NCBI GenBank assembly: GCA_964423615.1
Contig: CAYRFQ010000071.1
Location: 1-40,043, forward strand
DNA from: CAYRFQ01 sp964423615
GTDB taxonomy: Bacteria; Planctomycetota; Planctomycetia; Gemmatales; Gemmataceae
Direction: 5' to 3'
Length of the DNA: 40,043 nt
Below, in pieces: positions 7,697 through 16,427 of this stretch. The position numbers were made by a program, and so were the translations under genes. Within the stretch, counting starts at the first letter, position 1. Every line of letters begins with the position of its first letter. The notes beneath the pieces are model-generated. The model saw only the letters and a list, made by a program, of their open reading frames with translations. It did no database searches and had not been told where the DNA came from.

Positions 7697-8305
7697 GTGG
7701 CCGAGAACCCTGTGCTCAACCCCCCAGCCGACAGAAACACCGTGGTTCTAACCTCTGGCTTTCAGATTAACAACAAACCAATCCTCGAGAACGTTTCTGT
7801 GAAGTTCGAGGGCGTGACCGCCATTGGGCCCATTTATCTTAAGCCTCAGGAAAGCTACACCTTCATGCTTGGGACAGCGGATCGGCTTCCATTTATGCTT
7901 GTCATCGCGCCAATTTTCGTCTCCTTGAATAATCAGGGGGATGAAATTGCATTTCCAGACGGGTCTCGCGGTAAAAACGTCACCGAAGCAGGCACTGTTA
8001 CCTACGCGGACAAAGCGCCCAACATCACCTTTCCTGCTGGGGCTAACGACAAAATAAAGCAAACACAGAGAAACGAGACCCTTCGAGAATTTCCTTCGAT
8101 CACCACGGCTCTCCCATTGGTGTTCTTCAACAACGGAGGCACTCCCTTTCCGACTCTCGAGAAGGTCACCCAAATTATCTTTTGGAACAACGAGCCGGAG
8201 GAGACAGTCGTCGAAGACAACGTTCCTGCGAAGGGGAACACTGTGCGACTGGACATCTTCAAAGCGTATACCCCAGGCAAGGTCAACGAGACACCGAAGC
8301 TATGA
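7697..8305 (+). CDS. Unknown 202-aa protein heading the eCIS operon
   Basis: I do not recognise this protein. It starts at GTG 7697, supported by AAAGGAG at 7684-7690. It has no signal peptide and no transmembrane segment. The sequence reads as alternating beta strands with polar loops (for example TAIGPIYLKPQESYTFML and PFMLVIAPIFVSL), suggesting a compact beta-sandwich. Its stop overlaps the start of the Pvc16-like gene (ATGA at 8302-8305), so the two are translationally coupled and it is very likely part of the particle or its assembly. The 150 bp upstream hold the hairpin and presumably the operon promoter, but I could not identify a convincing -35/-10 pair there. No counterpart in the canonical Pvc1-16 set comes to mind. 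Confidence 0.75.
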   Translation: MAENPVLNPPADRNTVVLTSGFQINNKPILENVSVKFEGVTAIGPIYLKPQESYTFMLGTADRLPFMLVIAPIFVSLNNQGDEIAFPDGSRGKNVTEAGTVTYADKAPNITFPAGANDKIKQTQRNETLREFPSITTALPLVFFNNGGTPFPTLEKVTQIIFWNNEPEETVVEDNVPAKGNTVRLDIFKAYTPGKVNETPKL

Positions 8306-8889
8306 GCAGTCATGCCGCGTTAGTGATGGTCAGCAGCACTTTGAAAGAAGTCCTCGAGGAAGCCCTGGGACAAGCAGGGTTGGGGCAGGTGACAGTCGTT
8401 TTGGAGGATCCATCCCAGCAACCACCCAACGCCAACGCGAACAAATTATCCATTTGGCTCTACCAAGTGTTGCCCGACGAACACCTTCGGAACTTGCCTC
8501 CGGCCCCAGCGAACCGACGAGAGGAAAGGCCCTCGGCCTTGGCCTTGAACTTGTATTACTTGCTCACGCCGCTGACGAGTTCGAGGGAACTGGACCAGCG
8601 TATCCTCGGGGTCGCCATGTTGGGACTCCACCAGAATGCCATCATCTCGCTGACCGATCGTGCAGAACGTGTCAACGAGGAGATTCGCATTGGTCTGGTG
8701 ACGGACACCTTGGAAGACCGTTCGCGACTTTGGGATTCACTCCAGAGGCCATACCGTCTGTCGACGTGCTACATCGTCCGCACGGTTCGCCTGGAAGGGT
8801 CACTTCGTCGTCAAGGTGGACGCGTCGATGAAGTGAATTCCGAGATGCAGAAGCATGAGGACCTGGGTACGGGAGTAATTGAAGCGTGA
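8302..8889 (+). CDS. Pvc16-like tail terminator / cap protein (DUF4255)
   Basis: This 195-aa protein matches the DUF4255 / Pvc16 N-terminal family, which caps the tube-sheath end of eCIS particles. Typical features are the start VMVSSTLKEVLEEAL, the strand NKLSIWLYQVLPDEHLRN, then LALNLYYLLTPL, ILGVAMLGLHQNAII, and the C-terminal RLWDSLQRPYRLSTCYIVRTVRLE region (read here in pieces). The frame is open further upstream, but the ATG at 8302 overlaps the preceding stop and gives the family's usual N-terminus. The next gene overlaps this one by GTGA, again suggesting translational coupling. In the PVC cluster pvc16 lies at the 3' end; here it is near the 5' end, as in several other eCIS lineages. 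Confidence 0.88.
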   Translation: MSSHAALVMVSSTLKEVLEEALGQAGLGQVTVVLEDPSQQPPNANANKLSIWLYQVLPDEHLRNLPPAPANRREERPSALALNLYYLLTPLTSSRELDQRILGVAMLGLHQNAIISLTDRAERVNEEIRIGLVTDTLEDRSRLWDSLQRPYRLSTCYIVRTVRLEGSLRRQGGRVDEVNSEMQKHEDLGTGVIEA

Positions 8890-9878
8890 AGGTGTTGGAA
8901 ACGGTTGTCCGATCTCCTGCTCTGGTGTTTGACCTGCACGATTGGTTTGCCGAGCAGTTTCAAGAACCGGGTCGGGTCAGGCGACCTGGAGTTCCAGCAA
9001 GGGTCTTTTTAAGTTCAGGGGACGGACCGGGTGCTCTCAGCTGGCCATTTCGGCAAGAAGTGGAACTGGTCACCCTCAAAAACTCATCGGGATTCTTGGT
9101 GTTCTTCGATATCATTCGACCCGTCAACCGATCGAATGAGTCTTCTACACGTGTCTCTGGGAATCCACTTCGGGTGAGTTTGGTCGAGGGACAATACAAA
9201 GGACGAGTGATTTGCGAAGGCTTCCAAGAGGCCCCTTTTACGACAACTCGCGATGCGGTGGGAAGGCTGGCCGAGGTTATCGTGAATTTGTTTCCTGGAG
9301 CGACCTATCCCTTTCCAACTGGTCGGAGACCAACCGGGCTACCAGGCTTGACTCTTCTCCGAGGCACGGTCTTGGACAACTCGGGACAGGGGCTCTCAAA
9401 TGTGGAGGTAAGCGTCGAGATTATCTTCGAAGGGGCAACACAACCTCCGGTCATCCGAAGCAGCCGGACCGACGAAAAAGGTCAGTGGGTCTTGGTCCTC
9501 GATCAAGAAGACCCAAACGAGAACATCGAACCTCACGTCAACTTGAAGTTTTCATTGGCGACGGGAGTTGTTGATGTCCAACAGTTTGGTGTCACCCTTG
9601 GGACGCAGAACAGTTTCCCCTTGACGTCGCTACGTGGAGAAGTTCGGCGATCTAACGGAACCCCGCTGCCTGGTGCGGTCCTGCAGGTGGAAGAAGCTCC
9701 CGGCAGCACACGCACAAGGGCCGACGGAAGGTGGGCCTTTTACTTCCCCTTGGACACTCCACGAACGGGCTCGACAACGATCCACCTGCAACTGAATCCA
9801 CTGGGCGGCGCACCCATCAGGCGGGAGTTGGAACTACACTACGGCACGATGACGCGGGTTGCTCCGATCATCGTCTAA
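8886..9878 (+). CDS. Carboxypeptidase-regulatory-like domain protein of the eCIS operon
   Basis: A 330-aa protein starting at GTG 8886 inside the stop of the Pvc16-like gene. The N-terminal third (about 1-150) is beta-rich and unrecognised. Two units of the carboxypeptidase-regulatory / Ig-like type follow: the first around LRGTVLDNSGQGLSNVEVSV and SSRTDEKGQWVLVL (about residues 158-205), the second around LRGEVRRSNGTPLPGAVLQV and TRADGRWAFYFP (about 250-295). Such G-x-V...G-x-P-L-x-G-A...T-x-x-D-G-x-W patterns are usually structural or adhesive. No signal peptide is seen, consistent with an intracellularly assembled particle part. Placement next to the cap gene suggests an accessory trunk or cap-decorating protein; this role is inferred from position only. 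Confidence 0.7.
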   Translation: MKVLETVVRSPALVFDLHDWFAEQFQEPGRVRRPGVPARVFLSSGDGPGALSWPFRQEVELVTLKNSSGFLVFFDIIRPVNRSNESSTRVSGNPLRVSLVEGQYKGRVICEGFQEAPFTTTRDAVGRLAEVIVNLFPGATYPFPTGRRPTGLPGLTLLRGTVLDNSGQGLSNVEVSVEIIFEGATQPPVIRSSRTDEKGQWVLVLDQEDPNENIEPHVNLKFSLATGVVDVQQFGVTLGTQNSFPLTSLRGEVRRSNGTPLPGAVLQVEEAPGSTRTRADGRWAFYFPLDTPRTGSTTIHLQLNPLGGAPIRRELELHYGTMTRVAPIIV

Positions 9879-9915
9879 TTGGATTAACGACTCAATAACA
9901 GCAAGGAGATTCCCC

Positions 9916-11505
9916 ATGCCCGAGTACTTGGCACCTGGGGTATACGTCGAGGAAATCAGCACTGGCCCAAAGCCCATCGAAGGCGTCAGTACGAGCGTGA
10001 CTGGATTTGCTGGAATCACCGAACGCGGACCCGAAGACGCTCGTTACATCACGAGCTGGCTCCAGTTTCAGCGTATCTACGGAGAGCACCTACCGGTCGA
10101 AACGACCTACATGATCCATGCCGTACAGGGATTTTTTGACAACGGTGGACAGCGTTGCTACGTCGCCCGCATCGTCCCCGAGAGTGCGAGTCTCGCGACC
10201 GGGGCACTTGGCAACTTGACTGTGTGGGCGATCGGCCGCGGCGATTGGGGGAACCGAATTTTCATGCGGGTTTTGCCGGCGACGCAAGCGAGAAACGGTG
10301 TCCCCAAGGCGGAAGCAGAAGGCTGGGTCCGGATTCAATTTCTCTACTACAAAGTCGCACCACCTCTGCCTTTGGTGGACCCGTTCGACCGTGCCCAACT
10401 CCAGAACCCGAATCGCCGCGAGCCCGACGTTGCTGAAGACTATGACAATCTGTCCCCCATTCCGGGAGCGGCGAATTATCTCGTCACCACGATTAATCAA
10501 GGCTCTCAGTTGGTTCGAGCCGAGCCGAACAAAATCCCTCAAGGCATCCAGCCCTTCGAGTTTGTCGCTTTTACGGGAGGGACTCCAGCACCCACCGTGA
10601 AGCCTACCCTGGAAGATTATCAGGGCGACCTCCAACCCATCGGAGGAGTTCAATTTAACGACACACTTCTGCTTGGGCAAGGACGTGGACTGGCGGCCCT
10701 TGGAGCCATCAATGACGTTTCGTTGCTCTTGATCCCTGACCAACCTGGCGACGATGACCTCACTAACCTCGCCGTCAACCACTGTGAACTATTCAAGGAT
10801 CGTTTTGGGATCCTGTCGATGGAGAAAGGGGCCACCACGGATCGCCCGAACTTGCGACCCGATCGAGATACCCATTACGCCGGACAATATTACCCTTGGA
10901 TCTGGGTCTATGACCCTGTGACTCGTGACGACATTGCCATTCCTCCGTCTGGGCACGTAGCCGGAATCATCGCACGCACGGACCTCGACCAGGGAGTTCA
11001 TAAGCCGCCTGCCAACGCCATTGTTCGTGGCGCAAAAGACCTCTTCCGCCGTGTGACGAAGGCCGACTCTGCAGTCTTGAATCCCGTTGGTATTAACGCC
11101 ATCCGGGATTTTCGACCCGAGGGCCGCGGCATTCGCCTTTGGGGTGCTCGCACGATGACGAGTGATCCCGAATGGAAGTACGTCAACGTCCGCCGACTTT
11201 TCCTGTTCGTCGAGCAATCGATCGACCGGGGTACTCAGTGGGTCGTGTTCGAGCCGAATAGCGATCCGACCTGGGCGCGCGTTGTCCGAACAATTACCAG
11301 CTTCCTAGTCACCGTTTGGCGAAGTGGTGCGTTGATGGGGACAACTCAGGACGAAGCCTTTTTCGTCAAATGTGACCGGACGACCATGACCCAGGACGAC
11401 ATCGATAACGGTCGCTTGATCTGCTACATCGGCATCGCACCTGTCAAGCCAGCCGAGTTCGTGATCTTCCGGATCGGGCAGAAGACGGCAGACGCGGAAT
11501 CTTAA
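9916..11505 (+). CDS. Contractile tail sheath protein 1
   Basis: A 529-aa sheath protein, the outer contractile layer of the eCIS trunk (Pvc2/3/4-like). The ATG at 9916 has AAGGAG at 9903-9908 and gives the standard N-terminus YLAPGVYVEE. Further sheath hallmarks are SVTGFAGITERGP, AVQGFFDNGGQRCYVARIV, the Walker-free YYPWIWVYDP region, PPSGHVAGIIARTD, GIRLWGARTM, YVNVRRLFLFVEQSI, WVVFEPNSDPTWARV and the C-terminal GRLICYIGIAPVKPAEFVIFR strand. The length suits a sheath with one variable outer domain. The tube gene follows after an 89-bp gap that contains a small hairpin. A second, diverged sheath gene lies at 12103-13905. Confidence 0.95.
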   Translation: MPEYLAPGVYVEEISTGPKPIEGVSTSVTGFAGITERGPEDARYITSWLQFQRIYGEHLPVETTYMIHAVQGFFDNGGQRCYVARIVPESASLATGALGNLTVWAIGRGDWGNRIFMRVLPATQARNGVPKAEAEGWVRIQFLYYKVAPPLPLVDPFDRAQLQNPNRREPDVAEDYDNLSPIPGAANYLVTTINQGSQLVRAEPNKIPQGIQPFEFVAFTGGTPAPTVKPTLEDYQGDLQPIGGVQFNDTLLLGQGRGLAALGAINDVSLLLIPDQPGDDDLTNLAVNHCELFKDRFGILSMEKGATTDRPNLRPDRDTHYAGQYYPWIWVYDPVTRDDIAIPPSGHVAGIIARTDLDQGVHKPPANAIVRGAKDLFRRVTKADSAVLNPVGINAIRDFRPEGRGIRLWGARTMTSDPEWKYVNVRRLFLFVEQSIDRGTQWVVFEPNSDPTWARVVRTITSFLVTVWRSGALMGTTQDEAFFVKCDRTTMTQDDIDNGRLICYIGIAPVKPAEFVIFRIGQKTADAES

Positions 11506-11525
11506 TCTCGAAGAGACGTGGCACT

Positions 11526-11546
11526 GCGAAGAAGTCAACCCTTCGC
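11526..11546 (+). other. Small hairpin between sheath 1 and tube 1
   Basis: GCGAAG at 11526-11531 and CTTCGC at 11541-11546 form a 6-bp stem with a 9-base loop in the 89-bp sheath-tube gap. It might mark an mRNA processing or stability site that raises expression of the abundant tube protein. A stem of this length can also occur by chance. Confidence 0.3.
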
Positions 11547-11594
11547 GGCACGACCGTGATTCGTCCCAAACCATAAACCTGAGGAGATCAAACG

Positions 11595-12038
11595 ATGCCA
11601 GAGACCTCTGATCCTGGTTATCCATACACCGCCTTTAATTTTACAGTCACCGTGGGGCCGCTCACTGTGGCTGGGTTTTCCGAGTGTACCGGCCTGAACA
11701 CGGAGACCGACGTCATCGAGTACCGCAACGGTAACGAAGACCACGCGGTAAAAAAATTGCCTGGATTGAAGAAATTCTCCAACATCACGCTCAAACGTGG
11801 CTTCACAAAGGACAAGTTCCTCTGGGATTGGCGCAACACCGTTCTCCAGGGGAAGACCGAGCGTTACGACGGTTCTATCGAACTCCTGGGGGAAGATAAA
11901 ACGCCTGTCTTGCGGTGGAGTTTCTACTTGGCTTGGCCAAACAAACTCGAAGGCCCTTCCCTCAATGCGAAGAACAACGAGGTCGCCATCGAAACTTTAG
12001 AAATGGTCGTCGAACGTCTCGAATTTGCTCCTGTATAG
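11595..12038 (+). CDS. Tail tube protein 1
   Basis: A 147-aa inner-tube protein (Pvc1/Pvc5 type, phage T4 gp19-like fold). Family signs are FNFTVTVGPLTVAGFSECTGL near the start (read in two parts), the acidic strand TDVIEYRNGNEDHAVKKLPG, then ITLKRGF, LWDWRN, and the C-terminal KLEGPSLNAKNNEVAIETLEMVVERLEF. GAGGAG precedes the ATG at good spacing. It stacks into the hollow needle that is driven out on sheath contraction. The gene pairs with sheath 1 immediately upstream, and a second tube gene follows sheath 2. Confidence 0.94.
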   Translation: MPETSDPGYPYTAFNFTVTVGPLTVAGFSECTGLNTETDVIEYRNGNEDHAVKKLPGLKKFSNITLKRGFTKDKFLWDWRNTVLQGKTERYDGSIELLGEDKTPVLRWSFYLAWPNKLEGPSLNAKNNEVAIETLEMVVERLEFAPV

Positions 12039-12102
12039 AACTTGATATGAAGGCACCCTTGGGACAGGTGAAGTCAGAGCCATACGAGAAGGGTAGGTGT
12101 GA

Positions 12103-13905
12103 GTGGCCGTAGTTCAACAGCGAACACCTGGCGTCTACTTTGAACCGATCGATCCCGCGCCTCGGCGTATTACGCAGGTCCGCTCGGACATTGTTGGGTT
12201 TGTCGGGGTTGCCGAACGCGGCCCCCTCAACCGCCCCGTGAAGATTCGCAGTTGGACGCAGTACCTCACACGATTCGGAGGACGTTTTCCCGACGGGTTG
12301 CTTCCCTCTGCGGTCTACGGGTTCTTCGAGAACGGTGGCGATACTTGTTGGGTCGTCCGTGTCGGGAACCCGGCGCCCTGGGCGAGGAAGGCCTCTCTTG
12401 TGTTTGACAACCTGTGGGAACACCAGGTCTTGCGAGTCGAGGCCCTCGACTACGGTGTTGGGGCTCACAGGATCCTCGTCCGTGTCAAACGCCTGGGGGA
12501 CAACCGCTTTACGCTCTTCGTTCAACGAGAATCGCAGCGAGAAGAGACGTGGCGGGGCCTCAGCATGGCCCCCCAGGATCCTCGTTACTTTGGGAGATTG
12601 GTCAACGGGGAAGGTCCCAGGGTTTCTCAGGTGGATCAGTTCGAAGTGCCGGACGAATCCAACCGAGAGAACCTTCCGAGCTTCCGTGGCTCGGTGTTGA
12701 TCCGATTACAGAACATCGGTGGGGCTTCTCTCGGAAATCCGGTTCCGTCGCGTGTCCGTGCTCGGACTGACGCGGTGGAAGGTTTTCTCGGTGACAAAAC
12801 AGTCCCAGGTTCCGTCGAAGCAAGCCCCATCCTGGACAATCTGTCACTGGAGGATTTTATTGGTGAGCAAGACCTCCGGAGTCTGGAAAATCCAAAGGGT
12901 CTCGCTTGTATGGCCTCGATTCCGGAAGTGAGCATTGTAGCGATTCCGGACCTGGTTTGGACTGAACCGGCACCGGCACCCAGAGAACCCGAGAAGATGC
13001 GCTCCTGTCGGTCCCTGAAACCACAGGAGGGACCACCTCGAACGCATCCGCAGCAAAGTGATTCACCCCCCGTCCGACGAAAGCCTCTGAGTCCCGGAGA
13101 CCAACTTGAGGGGCATCGGGCCATCATCCGACATTGCGCCAGCCTCCGAGACCGATTCGGGCTGATCGATCCTCGACCGGGAGATCAGAACCCCAACGAG
13201 GTGATGAGGTTGGCCAAGGATCTTCAGAGTCAGCCCGGACAGTTCGTTGCCTTGTATTATCCGTGGCTGATCGTGGAGGACCCAACTCGGGCCGATTTCG
13301 GAGTTCGGGACGTCCCCCCCTCAGGACACATCGCCGGAGTGATGGCAAGGGTCGATCTGTCCGTGGGTGTCCAGAAACCTCCGGCGAACGAACCCATCTT
13401 CGGTGCCGTTGGGGTGGTCAGCGAGTTCGACCACGAGACACATGGACAGCTCAACGATGCCAGTGTGAACGCCATTGTCGCCGCACCGGGGCGGGGCATT
13501 CGGCCTGCTGGGGCACGGACCCTTGTGGATCGTGAAAACCGGGAATGGCTCTTCATCAACGTTCGGCGGCTCCTCATTGTCATCGAGGAGTCCATAGAAG
13601 AGTCCACCCAGTGGGTGGTATTTGAACCAAATACGCCAGCACGTCGGCGAGACCTGGACCGCGTTGTCCGGAACTATCTCGATGACTTGTGGAGACGTGG
13701 ACGTCTGGCAGGGGGGGTGGCTGAGGAGGCGTATTCCGTGATCTGTGACGAATCGACGAACCCACCCGAAGAGGTCGAGCGGGGACGTCTGATCTGCCAA
13801 ATCGGTGTCCGGCCACCTTTGCCAGCCGAATTCGTTGTCGTGCGCGTCGGCAAAACCCTGGAGCAGGCCGGAACCGTGGCCGAGGGAAGGAGCACAGGTG
13901 GCTGA
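12103..13905 (+). CDS. Contractile tail sheath protein 2
   Basis: A 600-aa sheath paralogue starting at GTG 12103. It has the same landmarks as sheath 1: TPGVYFEPID, VGFVGVAERGP, AVYGFFENGGDTCWVVRVG, YYPWLIVEDP, PPSGHIAGVMARVD, GIRPAGARTL, FINVRRLLIVIEESI, WVVFEPNTPARR and the closing GRLICQIGVRPPLPAEFVVVR strand. It is longer than sheath 1, partly because of a Pro/Ser/Arg-rich insert at about residues 287-335 that is probably a surface-exposed loop. In PVC and Afp, minor sheaths sit next to the baseplate or cap; which of the two is the major sheath cannot be told from sequence. Its last bases overlap the start of tube 2. Confidence 0.94.
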   Translation: MAVVQQRTPGVYFEPIDPAPRRITQVRSDIVGFVGVAERGPLNRPVKIRSWTQYLTRFGGRFPDGLLPSAVYGFFENGGDTCWVVRVGNPAPWARKASLVFDNLWEHQVLRVEALDYGVGAHRILVRVKRLGDNRFTLFVQRESQREETWRGLSMAPQDPRYFGRLVNGEGPRVSQVDQFEVPDESNRENLPSFRGSVLIRLQNIGGASLGNPVPSRVRARTDAVEGFLGDKTVPGSVEASPILDNLSLEDFIGEQDLRSLENPKGLACMASIPEVSIVAIPDLVWTEPAPAPREPEKMRSCRSLKPQEGPPRTHPQQSDSPPVRRKPLSPGDQLEGHRAIIRHCASLRDRFGLIDPRPGDQNPNEVMRLAKDLQSQPGQFVALYYPWLIVEDPTRADFGVRDVPPSGHIAGVMARVDLSVGVQKPPANEPIFGAVGVVSEFDHETHGQLNDASVNAIVAAPGRGIRPAGARTLVDRENREWLFINVRRLLIVIEESIEESTQWVVFEPNTPARRRDLDRVVRNYLDDLWRRGRLAGGVAEEAYSVICDESTNPPEEVERGRLICQIGVRPPLPAEFVVVRVGKTLEQAGTVAEGRSTGG

Positions 13906-14341
13906 GACTGGGAAACGACAAGATCCGTTCGTGGCGTTTCGGTTCGAAGTCCGGTTTGACGAAGAAGCTGCCTATGGTGGGTTCAGTGAGTGCACCGGAC
14001 TGAACCTTGAGACCCAACTTCAGGAGTACCTTGAGGGAGGCCAAAACGAGTTTGTCCACAAGCTCCCGACGCGAACGGTCCAATCGAACGTGGTGCTGAA
14101 ACGAGGCATAGTCGACACCAAATTATGGAACTGGTACTTCGAGTTGACGCGAGGGAACGTCATCAAACGCAATGTCACGATTCTTGTCCATGACCCTTCT
14201 GGGTCAGAAGTGAATATGGAATTTCGACTCCGAGAAGCGTTGCCGTGTAAGTGGACAGGGCCCGACCTGAACGCGAGCCAGAGCAGCGTAGCTGTCGAGA
14301 CCTTCGAGTTGTGTCACCAGGGACTCGAACGACGGACCTAA
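13898..14341 (+). CDS. Tail tube protein 2
   Basis: A 147-aa tube protein. The frame is open from 13805, but the GTG at 13898 has AAGGAG five bases upstream (13887-13892) and yields a family-length protein beginning MAETGKRQDPFVAFRFEV. Family signs include YGGFSECTGLNLETQ, the Glu-rich strand LQEYLEGGQNEFVHKLP, VLKRGI, LWNWYFEL and LNASQSSVAVETFELCHQGL. It overlaps sheath 2 by eight bases. In eCIS, a second tube protein (Pvc5/Afp5) usually forms the ring that joins the needle to the hub. Its position just before the Pvc6-Pvc7-hub genes fits that role. Confidence 0.93.
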   Translation: MAETGKRQDPFVAFRFEVRFDEEAAYGGFSECTGLNLETQLQEYLEGGQNEFVHKLPTRTVQSNVVLKRGIVDTKLWNWYFELTRGNVIKRNVTILVHDPSGSEVNMEFRLREALPCKWTGPDLNASQSSVAVETFELCHQGLERRT

Positions 14342-14359
14342 TCCAGAGGGAACCGAACG

Positions 14360-14557
14360 ATGCCGATCCACGTTGGACAAATGCAAAGTGACGTCACCGT
14401 CCTTGACGCCAACATGCCCCTGTCGGAGGCCCAGATCGAAAAGTTAGTCACCCTGGTTCTGCAGCGATTGGAAGAACAACAACGTGCACAACAGGCTGGG
14501 CAGGCAGAGACGTCCATACGCAACGAGTCAACACATTCCTCTTCGATGGAGCTGTGA
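14360..14557 (+). CDS. Small Pvc6-like protein (DUF5908-type)
   Basis: A 65-aa protein starting MPIHVGQMQSDVTV, with a conserved-looking helix PLSEAQIEKLVTLVLQRLEE and a disordered tail. Small proteins starting MPI and placed exactly between the second tube and the LysM gene are the Pvc6/Afp6 (DUF5908) position in eCIS clusters. The function of that family is poorly known; it may be an assembly factor. GAGGGAA precedes the ATG at a suitable distance, and the next gene begins nine bases after its stop. Confidence 0.75.
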   Translation: MPIHVGQMQSDVTVLDANMPLSEAQIEKLVTLVLQRLEEQQRAQQAGQAETSIRNESTHSSSMEL

Positions 14558-14565
14558 GGTAGCCA

Positions 14566-15273
14566 ATGACGCTGCAAAAAGCCGAAATTATCATCAAGGA
14601 CGGGGGCGTCCGAGGCCTCGGTCAGAAAGACAAATCCGACAAGAAGATCAAGGTCCAGTTCAATCCGACCGAGTACTCTTTGTCGAAGGACGCCCAAATT
14701 GCGCAGATCGGGGTCCCAGGGATCGACTCTCCGATTCTCCAATTCGTCGCCGGGCAGAGCGCGAAGCTGACGATGGACTTGTTCTTCGACACGACGAGCG
14801 AGGGGATTGGGCAATCCGCAACGGATGTAAGACAGGAGACTGAGCGAGTGTATCAGCTCGTTAAGATACAACCAGATACCCACGCGCCCCCACGCGTCCA
14901 GTTCCTTTGGGGTGGGGTGTCGTTCGATGCCATTGTTACGAGCGTCCAACAGAAGTTCACTCTGTTTAGTCCCAATGGGGTTCCGCTGCGGGCCACGCTG
15001 TCTGTCACCTTCCAGGAGTACAAGAGTCTCGAACAGCAGCTGAAAGAATTGAACCTGCAGTCCGCGGATCATACCAAAGTCCACAAGGTGGTTCAGGGGG
15101 ATACCCTCGCAGCCATCGCAGCAAGTGAGTACGGCAACAGCGCTCTGTGGAGGGTGATTGCTGAGAAAAATCAAGACCAACTGACGAATCTTCGCCGGTT
15201 AACGCCGGGTACTGAACTCCGACTTCCGCCTCTCGACGATGGGCAACCGAACGTCCCCGGAGGTGTCATATGA
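14566..15273 (+). CDS. LysM baseplate hub protein (Pvc7-like)
   Basis: A 235-aa protein matching the Pvc7/Afp7 type, which connects tube and baseplate (comparable to T4 gp53). The N-terminal CIS-tube-like domain shows KIKVQFNPTEYSLSKDAQIA, FVAGQSAKLTMDLFFDT and RVQFLWGGVSFDAIVTSVQQ, read in blocks. The C-terminal LysM domain spans about residues 172-222: VHKVVQGDTLAAIAASEYG followed by WRVIAEKNQ and LTPGTELRLPPL. LysM in baseplate proteins serves as a structural clamp and need not bind peptidoglycan. GAGGT precedes the ATG, and the stop overlaps the next start (ATGA at 15270-15273). Confidence 0.93.
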   Translation: MTLQKAEIIIKDGGVRGLGQKDKSDKKIKVQFNPTEYSLSKDAQIAQIGVPGIDSPILQFVAGQSAKLTMDLFFDTTSEGIGQSATDVRQETERVYQLVKIQPDTHAPPRVQFLWGGVSFDAIVTSVQQKFTLFSPNGVPLRATLSVTFQEYKSLEQQLKELNLQSADHTKVHKVVQGDTLAAIAASEYGNSALWRVIAEKNQDQLTNLRRLTPGTELRLPPLDDGQPNVPGGVI

Positions 15274-16418
15274 GGCCGGTGGCCAGTGCGTCCGATGCCG
15301 TCCCGATTTACACGGACAACGATTTCTACGTCCCTGCCTTTACCTTGAAAATCGGGGCTCGGTCGCAGGACCAGAGCATACTCCGAGACGTCATCCAGGT
15401 GACGTACAAGGATGACATCAAAGAAATCGGCAGTTTCGACATGATCGTCAACAACTGGGATGCGGAGAAGCGAACGTTTAAATATAGCGACAGCAAACAG
15501 TTCGATCCTGGGCAGCAAGTCGAACTGTCCATGGGCTACCATCTTCCGAAACACATGCGAGTGATGCTGCGTGGCTTGATCACCAGCATGACCCCAAATT
15601 TTCCTGCAGGCGGGAAGCCCACTTTGGCGATAAAGTGCCTCAATGCCCTTCATCGGTTCCGGACCGAACAGCGGTCGGATCGGTACATCCAGAAGACCGA
15701 TCTCGAGATCGCGAGGGACATCTGCAGAAGGTTGAAGATCGAGTTGTTCACCAAGAAACCGGAGGGCCAAGGGACGCGTCACGAGTACCTCCTGCAGGAC
15801 CAACAGTTCGACATCGTCTTCCTGATGAATCGGGCCCGGCGAATCGGATACGATCTGTTCGTGACGGAACGGGAGGGAAAGACTGGGATGTACTTTGGCC
15901 CTTCCGACAACGTGAAAAAGGTGACGTATCGGCTCACATACGGCAAGTCCCTCATCGATTTCCAACCGACCCTTACGACGGCCTTGCAGGTATCCAAGGT
16001 CACGGTCTTGGGGTGGGACGCGAAACAGGGCAAGCCCATCAAAGTCACAAAGGACCGTTCGGCTCTAAAAAAAGAGTCGATGAACAAAGAGCAACTGAAG
16101 GCGGTAAACAGTTCGTTCGCCGACCGCGAGGAAATCATCAACGACATCCCGGTACGAGACGAGAAGGAAGCCACCGAGCTGGCCCTCGCTCGACTCAAGG
16201 GCATCATTTCGGACATGGTCAAGGGAAGGGGCACGGTCGTTGGACTCCCGGACCTCCGATCAGGAAGCGTGATCTTCCTTGAGGGTTTGGGTGCCAGTGA
16301 CCTTCCTTCGAAACAACGTCGGTTCGATGGGAGGTATTTTGTGACCAGCACGACCCACACGATCGGTAGTAGTGGTTATACGACGAAGTTCGAGTGCCGC
16401 CGCGAAGAACTGAAGTAG
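15270..16418 (+). CDS. gpD-like baseplate hub protein (N-terminal part of Pvc8/VgrG)
   Basis: A 382-aa protein of the phage late control D / T4 gp27 family. Signs are PAFTLKIGARSQD near the start, then IGSFDMIVNNWD, GQQVELSMGYH, VMLRGLITSMTPNFPAGG, LEIARDICRRLKIEL, LLQDQQFDIVFLMNRARRIG and the C-terminal DGRYFVTSTTHTIGSSGYTTKFECRREE region. It forms the trimeric hub that carries the spike. In PVC and T6SS, hub and spike are fused as one VgrG-like protein (Pvc8); here the spike is a separate gene nine bases downstream. Confidence 0.92.
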   Translation: MRPVASASDAVPIYTDNDFYVPAFTLKIGARSQDQSILRDVIQVTYKDDIKEIGSFDMIVNNWDAEKRTFKYSDSKQFDPGQQVELSMGYHLPKHMRVMLRGLITSMTPNFPAGGKPTLAIKCLNALHRFRTEQRSDRYIQKTDLEIARDICRRLKIELFTKKPEGQGTRHEYLLQDQQFDIVFLMNRARRIGYDLFVTEREGKTGMYFGPSDNVKKVTYRLTYGKSLIDFQPTLTTALQVSKVTVLGWDAKQGKPIKVTKDRSALKKESMNKEQLKAVNSSFADREEIINDIPVRDEKEATELALARLKGIISDMVKGRGTVVGLPDLRSGSVIFLEGLGASDLPSKQRRFDGRYFVTSTTHTIGSSGYTTKFECRREELK

Positions 16419-16427
16419 GAGAGAAGA

